Assembly (NCBI GenBank): GCA_964035545.1
Contig: OZ037770.1
Span: 15,846,642 to 15,910,641, forward strand
Length of the DNA stretch: 64,000 bases
Reading direction: 5' to 3'
Source of the DNA: Bugula neritina
Taxonomy: Eukaryota > Bryozoa > Gymnolaemata > Cheilostomatida > Bugulidae
Positions 54,845 through 64,000 of this stretch are shown here, one piece after another (within the stretch, counting starts at the first letter, position 1; each line of letters begins with the position of its first letter). The translations under genes were made by a program, and so were the position numbers. The notes under the pieces were generated by a model. That model saw only the letters and a program-made list of their open reading frames with translations. It did not search any database and had not been told where the DNA came from.

Positions 54845-57338
54845 CTAGGGGGCAGACTCGTCCCCCAGGTGAGCCTCGTTGGGTGCCTCCTGGTTGTCTG
54901 TGCTGTGGTAGACGTCTCCCTCTTCAGCTGCCTGCGTCTGTCGCCCTCGGCCTCTGTACCCCCCTCGTCTGCCGCGATGTCTGAATCTCCTTCTCCCGCC
55001 ATACCCCCGGCCACCTCTGGATCCGTCACTTGGCTGGTTATCATATCCTTCAGCAACTTCACTGTCTCCGTGGTAGACAATCTGGTAGACAGAAAACACT
55101 CTTACTACCAGCTCCTATCAGATATTCAGGGAATAGACCAGCAACTAACGCTACCTGCAGCTACCTGCAGCTACCTTATGCCGAATATTTACCTGTCTTT
55201 CTTGATAACCCCCTCTTCCTCTGTTGTTGTATCCACCCCTGTAGTAGCCCCTCGACCTCCAACCTCTGAAGAAGCCGCGTCCTCTGCCACGCCCTCTTCC
55301 TCTACCTCGGGGCACGTAACCTTACAGAGAGAGGGAGATAATAAACAGATATATTCAGTGAGTGTAGACTATAGAGTATACAGAATAGCTTTCTGAATGT
55401 AGAGAATGTCTGAGGAAGTGAAACACTTACCCCCATCATATCCACTTTCCCCCTCTCCTTCTGTCACGTGCTCTACACCGTCATCATATCTTCGATAACC
55501 CCCTCTGTATCCACCCCTACCTCTCCTAGGTCTCATTTCACCCTGCTCATCTCCTTCTTGTCCCTCACTGGACTGTCGATACTACGGCATGTCAATGTAC
55601 TGTGACTACTAGCAGACGTACATACAACAGACGTACACACAGCAGACGTACACACAGCAGACGTACACACAGCAGACGTACACACAGCAGACGTACACAC
55701 AGCAGACGTACACACAGCAGACGTACATACAGCAGATGTACAGTATATACTTACCTGGGGCCTGTATCCTCCTCTACTATAACCCCTCCCTCGAGGACCC
55801 TGGTAGCCTCTATAGAACCGCCGGAATCGTCTTCTCTCAGCTGCATATTTACTTCCTTGCACGGGCTCTCCCTCTGGTCCGGTCACATTCGCAGCTTCAT
55901 TTCCTTTGTCGCCTTCAACCACGTCAAACTCCACCCTCTCCCCGTCTCCAACTGACCGCAAATATTTCTTCGGGTTATTTTTTAGTATTGCTGTCTGGAA
56001 AGAAATGATTTAAATAGATACGAGATGAGCAGGTATGATAACCCCCAGCACCACCATTACTAGAGAAGGTCGTCGTCTCTCACAAGATAAGGTTGAGTAA
56101 CAGGAAACAGGAAACTCATACCTGATGCACAAAGACGTCTTCTTGCGTGTCGTCTCTGTTGATAAACCCGTAACCATTCCTTACATTAAACCACTTTACA
56201 GTACCTTGCACTTTCTCTGCTGCAAACATATGACATGCATTATACTATGTATTGTAATGTTATATTACTACATATTGCAATATTACATCCCTATATACTA
56301 CACTATATACTAGTGGCAGTGCTGCGTGTTAGACTAGATTTATTCCAACATGAACACATGCTACACTCTAACAAAAAATGAATTTTGCATCAATAGGTGC
56401 TACCAGATGGTTTTAATTTTTATGTAAGTTAGCATTAACATAACTTGAACTTCAACAAAGTGAAAACTTGATTTAATTTAGTTAATACTGATATTTATAT
56501 TGACATTGAGTTTAACATTACATCAATTGTGTTTTGATTTAGTAGTATTTACTATTTATATTGCATTTGCTACGCCTAATCATACTGTTGGTGCTACACT
56601 TAGTCCTACAGTTACTGTTAATCACTTAATGCTAAAGTTAATGCTAATGTTATGATTATATTAACTATAATAATATTTAGTATATAATACACTATTACTA
56701 TACAGTGTATAGTATAATCTATATTACAATAAATTATAGAGTAATAATTAAAACTAAAATGAATTTAATGCTGTTAATAGTATTGGCACATGTTGTACTT
56801 GCACTTGAAGTTGAACAATAAGAGATATAAGGATCAGCACTGATCACACACAGACAGGCTAGTTAGCCTGTTAAGTTAATCTGCACAAGAATGTTAACAC
56901 TTTTTAGACTACTGTCCAAGTACTGACAACTTAGTTTTTTATATGAGGCACACCCCTTCTTCCCTCTAGGGAGGTCCAGCGTGGAAATAACATCGACAGG
57001 TATGTAGTTGTACAGTAACAGTTATTGTAACACTTTTATTTCTATTATTAACTAGCATGATGATGATCATCATAATAATAACGATAATAAACATTTTAGG
57101 CTGAGCAGTAGCACTAGAAAATGAAATAAAATCAAAACGAAAATCTGTCGTCTACACTTAGTCCTACAGTCTGAGTCTCAGTCTGAGCCTAGGACACACT
57201 CACACTGACACTGACACTGTGACTGACACAGGCTTAGACACAAGAAAGCTTACTAAAAGTCAATGTTTTACCAATAATTTTTCTTTGAGGTTTTTCCTCA
57301 CTGATCCCATTATCGTGAACATGTTCAGTATCTGACAT
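54845..57338 (-). CDS. YBX-like: Y-box cold-shock-domain RNA-binding protein (6 coding exons, 303 aa)
   Basis: Minus-strand exons: 57338-57272 (MSDTEHVHD...), 56219-56122, 55994-55755, 55572-55431, 55320-55193, 55081-54845; GT-AG junctions, 304 codons. The cold-shock domain spans about residues 25-97, with [13 protein letters not shown] and RNP motifs GYGFI (38-42) and VFVHQ (51-55). The C-terminal half is rich in RGG/GRGRG and aromatic-Arg patches ([15 protein letters not shown]) alternating with acidic stretches, as in animal Y-box proteins. These bind mRNA and single-stranded DNA in cytoplasmic mRNPs and nuclei. Exon 2 has a GCAGCAG tandem acceptor; the upstream site makes residue 23 Ala, whereas the downstream one removes one codon. 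Confidence 0.93.
55605..55748. repeat. 15-bp minisatellite, Y-box intron 3
   Basis: About nine copies of CAGCAGACGTACACA between exons 3 and 4. Confidence 0.93.
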
Positions 57339-58564
57339 ATCTTGATCGATCCTAGCAAATCATTCAGCGATGGTAACTGTGAATGGAGCAAAACTTTTTA
57401 AATGGAGAAAAGAAAAATGCTTTTTTTCTCGACAGTGCGTGGTGACCTCGACCCTACTCATGAAAAAATATTTTTATAACTTAAGCAATTTTTTTAAAAC
57501 AATTTATCAAATGTTTTTAAAGAAATATTGTATACTTTTAGGTCATTAAAAATAAAATAAAAATTGTATTTTGGTGCGTGCTTATTTGAGTGAGTAATCT
57601 AATTATTTCGCTACAGATTCGCATTTGATTGGCTGAGTAATTCGCAGCAATATTTTGAATTTTTGTAATTTGCTGTAAAAAAAATTAACCAAAAGCATAA
57701 AATGCATCACACTTTCCACGAAATTAATACTAGATAGTTTATATCAACTTTATAGCTTGTGATAAATAATATTTTAGCTCAAATACCAATTGTATTTTAC
57801 TGAACTAAATATTCTATTCTACGAATTGCAACTATACCAAAGCCGTACTCCTCGTGTCAAGAAAAGAGACAACACAACTGAGAATTAAAGCTAATGGCAT
57901 GAACCACAAGACGTAATTATAGTGCAGGTGTAGTGTATGCAATCTAACGTGATATTATATAATAATATGCTGGTGTACCAAACAGCAGAAAAATGGCAGA
58001 GTAGAATGACTGTGAATATTATAATATAAAAATATTGATGCATAATACTAACAGTAACAGACCTACATTTTATTGAATATAATATATTTTTTCAAAAACT
58101 ATATGTGAAAATACATAAGTATAGATGCAGAGCTTAAATTCTACTTTAGAAAAATAGGTAGATTAAAAATATTTGTATCAGCATTATGGCATACGGGTAT
58201 ATGGCATACAACAAAATAGATAATATAAGAAAAAAATTATATGATTATTATAATGATTGGCAGAGTGAGTGAAACAGGGCACTAAATACATTTTGTTTAT
58301 ATTCAGAGGTTGTCGGAATGAGAGTGAGAAGCAAATCTTATCATATAAAAGTTAAAGAAGTTGTATTCCCCAGAATTTCTATAGTCCAAATATAAAAATA
58401 TAAATTCAAGCAGGAATAAAAACTTGAGGAGAAAATAAGCTGCAAATAAATATAAATTTATTTAGAAACAAATCTTTGTCAAAAGAAATCAAAATTTTTA
58501 CAAAAACCTGAACAGAGTGAATCGTCAAAGGAGAAAGTGCATGAGAATCGGAGGTGTGAAACTG
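57339..58564. other. Region upstream of the Y-box gene and downstream of the mucin-like gene
   Basis: AT-rich DNA likely including the Y-box promoter (57,339 upward) and the 3' UTR of the mucin-like gene. No further exon was identified. Confidence 0.45.
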
Positions 58565-61500
58565 CTAGAGTATATGCCTGGTGCTTGTAGAAGTGCCAAC
58601 AGAAGCAATTTCTTCGCCCATCTCAGAGTCAAGGTCGTTGAGGTTCTCAGCTATATCCTCCTCAGATTCGTATCTCTGCTCTGCTGCTGGTCGGTCGTAC
58701 TTGTCTCTCCGCTTTCTATATAATAGATTATCAGATATCTAATTAGGAAATATTCAGCTAGTCTTTCTACAGGTCAAAGTGGTGAGTCATAATTAAAAAC
58801 ATGTTGGTCATTAATTTACTCTAAACAGTTAGTGAATACAACAAAAATATTTATAGTGGTTATTATAATCAAACATCACTTTTGACACTTAGTAACATGT
58901 GGCTGGTGACACATAGTAACAAGTGGCTGTAACATTTAGTAACAAGTGGATGGTGACACAAAGTAACAAGTGGCTGTAACATGTAGTAACAAGTGGATGG
59001 TGACACAAAGTAACAAGTGGCTGTAACATGTAGTAACAAGTGGCTGATGACAGATAGTAACAAGTGGCTGTAACATGTAGTAACAAGTGGCTGGTGACAC
59101 ATAGTAACAAGTGGCTGGCAACATTTAGTAACAAGTGGATGGTGACACAAAGTAACAAGTGACTGCTGGAATGCTCAGAGTTTCGTAAAGTATTGTGTCA
59201 CTTAAATACCTTTTAGCCATAATGTTTCTGTAAATGAAAAGCAATGATGACTACATTTAAAGCAATAGAAATAGCAGCTAATTGCATCGTTCTAGTATGT
59301 TGACCTGCTAACCACATTTAGAAACCTGCCTTATTCTGCGCTGATAAAAGGGTGGCCGCTTTGACGCACCCAACCTCAATCTACGTAGATCTAGAATTCC
59401 TTCCTTTACTATTCTGAGAAAAGACTAAACTGTTGACTTATAAATAAATAGAGATATGAAAGCACTAGTGGTGGATGTAGAAGCATTAGAAATACAAGGG
59501 ATGGTCAAAAGGGGTGGATCACTTACCTCAAATAGACTATGTATAATATGGACAGGGCCAAACTAACTGAACAAGTGATGAGTAGGCCAATGACAACCCA
59601 GACCCACACGGGTATTACAGTACTATTCACTTTCACTGGAACTCCTGTTGAGAGAAAGGTACACATCATGAGCATGCAAATGTAATCAAGAAGGAGAATA
59701 TAAAAGGTCACAAACATAATATTTTCTTGACAATAAAAGGCGTGCATGGCAACTGAATAGCATAACTCCTCAAAATCCAGCTTGGGTAGGATGTGAGAAT
59801 ACTAGTAAGATATTGTTTTACAAAGGTGTTTACACCAACCTGCAGGGAGACTAAAGGTTTCGGTCACAGAGCCAGAGGAAGAAATCGATGACTCGTTCGT
59901 GACTAATCCAGGTGATGTGACAGTTGAACCAGTCTCTGCATCAGGTGATGTGACTGTAGAACCAGTAACTGAATCAGGTGATGTGACTGTAGAACCAGTA
60001 ACTGAATCAAGTGGTGTGACTGTTGAACTAGTAACTGAGTCAGGTGATGTGACTGTTGAACTAGTAACTGAGTCAGGTGATGTGACTGTTGAACTAGTAA
60101 CTGAATCAAGTGATGTGACAGTTGAACCACTAACTGAATCAGGTGGTGTGACTGTTGAACCAGTAACTGAATCAGGTGATGTGACTGTAGAACCAGTAAC
60201 TGAATCAGGTGATGTGACAGTTGAACCAGTAACTGAATCAGGTGATGTGACTGTAGAATCAGTGACTGAATCAGGTGATGTGACTGTAGAACCACTAACT
60301 GAATCAGATGGTGTGACTGTTGAACTAGTAACTGAATCAGGTGGTGTGACTGTAGAACCAGTAACTGAATCAGGTGGTGTGACTGTTGAACCAGTAACTG
60401 AATCAGGTGATGTGACAGTTGAACCACTAATTGAATCAGGTGGTGTGACAGTTGAACCAGTTACTGAATTAGGTGGTGTGACTGTTGAACCACTAACTGA
60501 GTCAGGTGATGTGACTGTAGAACCAGTAACTGAATCAGGTGGTGTGACAGTTGAACCACTAATTGAATTAGGTGGTGTGACTGTTGAACCAGTTACTGAA
60601 TTAGGTGGTGTGACTGTTGAGCCACTAACTGAGTCAGGTGGTGTGACTGTTGAACCAGTAACTGAATCAGGTGATGTGACTGTAGAACCAGTAACTGAAT
60701 CAGGTGGTGTGACTGTAGAATCAGTGACTGAATCAGGTGATGTGACTGTAGAATCAGTAACTGAATCAGATGGTGTGACTGTTGAACTAGTAACTGAATC
60801 AGGTGGTGTGACTGTTGAACCAGTAACTGAATCAGGTGATGTGACTGTAGAACCAGTAACTGAATCAGGTGGTGTGACTGTAGAATCAGTGACTGAATCA
60901 GGTGATGTGACTGTAGAATCAGTAACTGAATCAGATGGTGTGACTGTTGAACTAGTAACTGAATCAGTTGGCGTGACTGTTGAACTAGTAACTGAGTCAG
61001 GTGATGTGACTGTAGAATCAGTAACTGAATCAGATGGTGTGACTGTTGAACTAGTAACTGAATCAGTTGGCGTGACTGTTGAACTAGTAACTGAGTCAGG
61101 TGATGTGACTGTAGAATCAGTGACTGAATCAGGTGATGTGACTGTAGAACCAGTAACTGAATCAGGTGGTGTCACAGTTGAACTAGTAACTGAATCAGGT
61201 GATGTGACTGTAGAATCAGTAACTGAATCAGGTGACGTGACAGTAGAATCAGTAACTGAATCAGGTGGTGTGACTGTTGAACTAGTAACTGAATCAGGTG
61301 GTGTGACTGTTGAACTAGTAAATGAATCAGGTGATGTAACTGTAGAACTAGTAACTGTAGAACTAGTAACTGATGTAGACACTGAGCTCTGTGATCTAGA
61401 AGGTGCAGTGCCTGTGCTGGAACTGATAGATGTCGGCTGTAGTTTCAGAGTTGTGGGCTGAGTGAATGTCGACTCACCCTGCCCGCTACTAGTGCCTCCA

Positions 61501-64000
61501 GACGACTGCCTGGACACCGTATCAGCACTTACGGATGTCTGACTGGTTGCTGCCGCTAAACCCGTGGTGGTTGGTGTGACCGGAGTTGTGTCAGCAGAGT
61601 GTGATGACACAACAGGTAGTCTGGTAGTCTCACCTGAAACACATATCCAGACAGCTAAACATATAAACCTGGCAGCACAGACAAGAGATAGTACATATAC
61701 TACTCGCTCACTATATAATCCTGTCAATACCTGGACTACTCGCTCACTATATAATCCTGTCAATACCTGTACTACTCGCTCACTATATAATCCTGTCAAT
61801 ACCTGTACTACTCGCTCACTATATAATCCTGTCAATACCTGAGCTGCCGCTCGATGTGCTGACAACTCCCACGTCCTCTCGGCTAGTGTCAGGCGGCTGA
61901 CTGAAAGTTGTGGCTGCAGACGTCTCGGCTGACGTCACAGATGACGGTTCACCTTGACCTGAGGTTACAGTTGTGGCAGCAGATTGTGTGGTGCTGTGAG
62001 GTGATTGGCTGAACACTTGTGACGTCGTAGATGTAGAGGATACATCAAGAAGAGGGGTGTAGAAGCCGGGGGGTATGGGAAGGGGGTCTTTGACGATGTT
62101 GGCCGTTACTAGAACACGGATGAATACAGTACACAGAGTACTACTCAGTACAGTACACAGAGTACTACTCAGTACAGTACACAGAGTACTACTCAGTACA
62201 GTACACAGAGTACTACTCAGTACAGTACACAGAGTACTACTCAGTACAGTACACAGAGTGCTACTAACAGTAAACAGAGTACTACTCAGTACAGTAAACA
62301 GAGTACTACTCAGTACAGTACACAGAGTACTACTCAGTACAGTACACAGAGTGCTACTCAGTACAGTATACAGAGTACTACTCAGTACAGTAAACAGAGT
62401 ACTACTCAGTACAGTACACAGAGTACTACTCAGTACAGTACACAGAGTACTACTCAGTACAGTACACAGAGTACTACTCAGTACAGTAAACAGAGTACTA
62501 CTCAGTACAGTATACAGAGTACTACTCAGTACAGTACACAGAGTTCTACTCAGTACAGTACACAGAGTACTACTCAGTACACAGAGTACTACTCAGTACA
62601 GTAAACAGAGTAGTACTCAGTAAACAGAGTACTACTCAGTACAGTACACAGAGTACTACTCAGTACAGTACACAGAGTACTACTCAGTACAGTACACAGA
62701 GTAGTACTCAGTACAGTAAACAGAGTACTACTCAGTACAGTAAACAGAGTACTACTCAATACAGTAAACAGAGTACTACTCAGTACAGTACACAGAGTAC
62801 TACTCAGTACAGTACACAGAGTACTACTCAGTACAGTAAACAGAGTACTACTCAGTACAGTACACAGAGTACTACTCAGTACAGTACACAGAGTACTACT
62901 CAGTACAGTACACAGAGTACTACTCAGTACAGTAAACAGAGTACTACTCAGTACAGTAAACAGAGTACTACTCAGTACAGTACACAGAGTACTACTCAGT
63001 ACAGTACACAGAGTACTACTCAGTACAGTAAACAGAGTACTACTCAGTACAGTACACAGAGTACTACTCAGTACAGTACACAGAGTACTACTCAGTACAG
63101 TAAACAGAGTACTACTCAGTACAGTACACAGAGTACTACTCAGTACAGTAAACAGAGTACTACTCAGTACAGTAAACAGAGTACTACTCAGTACAGTAAA
63201 CAGAGTACTACTCAGTACAGTAAACAGAGTACTACTCAGTACAGTAAACAGAGTACTACTCAGTACAGTAAACAGAGTACTACTCAGTACAGTACACAGA
63301 GTACTACTCAGTACAGTACACAGAGTACTACTCAGTACAGTAAACAGAGTACTACTCAGTACAACTCTTACAGCCACACTTGAAGAGGACGATGACCCAA
63401 CTGTTCCCTTCGCTGCTACATTCACTCATCCGAAACGTCGGCACTTTAAAATGGCAGGATTTCCTGTAGTCACACCTCTCTACCAGCAGCTGCAATATTA
63501 CACCAGTTCTCAGTACTAGTCTATATTACAGTAGTTCTCAGTACTAGTCTACATTACAGTAGTTCTCAGTACTAATATATATTACACTAGTTCTCAGTAC
63601 TAGTCTATATTACACCAGTTCTCAGTACTAGTCTATATTACACCAGTTCTCAGTACTAGTCTATATTACACCAGTTCTCAGTACTAGCCTATATTACACT
63701 AGTTCTCAGTACTAGTCTATATTACAGTGATACTCTCTCTCTATATACAGTGATACTATATACAGTACTACTTTATATAGTGATACTATATAGCTATGCT
63801 CTACATAGTGATACCGACACTCAAGAAATCATCGTCGGAAGTTGTGTGCTCCTGACAGTCTGTCCCGTGAGGTAGACACGTTTCATTAGAAGGAGTACTG
63901 GCTGCCCTTGACCCCCAGATGACCCCTCGGCCGACCATTATCACATGACCTGTGACATCACAGGCGAAGGTGTAGGAGCTACCGGCACAGTACGCGGCTT
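58565..64000 (-). CDS. SUEL-lectin, mucin-like, single-pass membrane protein (partial at 5' end)
   Basis: Minus-strand exons: 64000-63815 (partial), 63479-63372, 62108-61839, 61633-59840, 59644-59527, 58715-58565; phases are consistent. The first two exons encode a galactose-binding (SUEL-type) lectin domain: CAGSSYTFAC, NETC, GTDC, RCDYRKSCHF, MSEC, VLFKCG. Next comes a Ser/Thr-rich stalk, then about 40 copies of an 11-residue repeat (DSVTSSTVTSP type), a likely O-glycosylated mucin region. VWVWVVIGLLITCSVSLAL is the transmembrane helix, followed by a roughly 60-residue cytoplasmic tail (KRRDKYDRP, acidic ESEEDIAENLNDLDSE). Extracellular carbohydrate binding plus a mucin stalk suggests adhesion or a glycocalyx receptor; this is inference. 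Upstream exons and signal peptide lie beyond the window. Confidence 0.85.
58885..59165. repeat. 21/42-bp minisatellite, mucin-like gene last intron
   Basis: About 13 copies of AGTAACAAGTGGCTGTAACA and GTGGATGGTGACACA variants, alternating as a roughly 42-bp dimer. Confidence 0.92.
59935..61370. repeat. 33-bp coding minisatellite (mucin repeats)
   Basis: About 43 copies of a 33-bp unit encoding the 11-residue Thr/Ser/Val/Pro/Asp repeat on the minus strand. Length is kept in multiples of 3 so the frame stays open; the opposite strand is also open as a by-product. Confidence 0.95.
61690..61838. repeat. 36-bp minisatellite, mucin-like gene intron
   Basis: Four copies of a unit containing CTCGCTCACTATATAATCCT; they abut the donor of exon 62108-61839. 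Confidence 0.9.
62122..63363. repeat. 24-bp minisatellite, mucin-like gene intron (1.24 kb)
   Basis: About 52 copies of AGTACTACTCAGTACAGTAC plus four bases, with CACAGAG/AACAGAG variants. It fills the intron between the lectin exon and the Ser/Thr stalk exon. Confidence 0.95.
63500..63730. repeat. 27-bp minisatellite, lectin-domain intron
   Basis: About eight copies of a unit containing GTTCTCAGTACTAGTCTATA in the intron that splits the lectin domain. Confidence 0.9.

Noticed and set aside
54755-55396. 213-codon plus frame
   Set aside because: Antisense to two RGG-rich exons of the Y-box gene, whose splice sites and cold-shock domain are clear on the minus strand.
59899-61461. 520-codon plus-strand frame of Val/Thr/Glu repeats
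   Set aside because: Antisense shadow of the 33-bp mucin repeat exon; the minus strand has the splice phases, stalk and transmembrane exon.
62075-63425. Open frames of 182 and 278 codons with 8-residue period
   Set aside because: 24-bp intronic minisatellite; the flanking mucin-like exons splice around it.

Overview
The window is nuclear DNA of an invertebrate metazoan. The genes have GT-AG introns with consistent reading phases, and the products are animal-specific: a TFG-type PB1 protein, a Y-box cold-shock protein, retinol-saturase-like oxidoreductase, SUEL-lectin/mucin receptor, THAP and C2H2 zinc fingers, a CR1/L2-like LINE and a Gmr1-like LTR element. A sponge or another early-branching animal is plausible, but I cannot place the species from sequence alone. 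No prokaryotic operon, CRISPR array, rRNA or confident tRNA was seen.

Layout. 1-3.0 kb: AT-rich DNA holding a 1,141-bp non-autonomous hAT-type element with a perfect 8-bp target duplication, itself containing a 621-bp fold-back element. 3.8-5.7 kb (-): four-exon ankyrin-repeat gene. 7.4-23 kb: a tandem triplication carrying three C2H2 zinc-finger copies (all -): two intact 520-aa genes and one decayed copy. Copy two is separated from its upstream flank by a young LTR retrotransposon (15,219-19,648) whose single ORF has Gag, protease and integrase but no reverse transcriptase. 23.8-24.0 kb (-): a broken THAP exon. 27.9-36.3 kb (+): 13-exon retinol-saturase-like gene. 37.5-41.3 kb (-): TFG. 43-47.8 kb (+): LINE with PHD-type ORF1 and endonuclease/RT ORF2 carrying one internal stop. 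48.2-49.5 kb (+): NOL7-like nucleolar gene. 52.3-54.0 kb (+): unrecognised 210-aa multi-pass membrane protein. 54.8-57.3 kb (-): Y-box protein. 58.6-64.0 kb (-): SUEL-lectin/mucin/transmembrane gene running off the window end.

The most pervasive peculiarity is that most long introns are built largely from a tandem repeat private to that intron (unit 3-51 bp, up to 1.8 kb). These arrays generate nearly all the long low-complexity open frames in the window; the real genes are split into small exons around them.

The most interesting biology is the LTR element. Its Gag has a SCAN-like region, integrase lies upstream of an RNase H remnant (Gmr1-like order), RT is deleted, and it sits directly upstream of a C2H2 gene on the same strand, the kind of arrangement from which SCAN-zinc-finger fusions could arise. 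The host genes otherwise look like unrelated housekeeping neighbours; I see no operon-like functional linkage.
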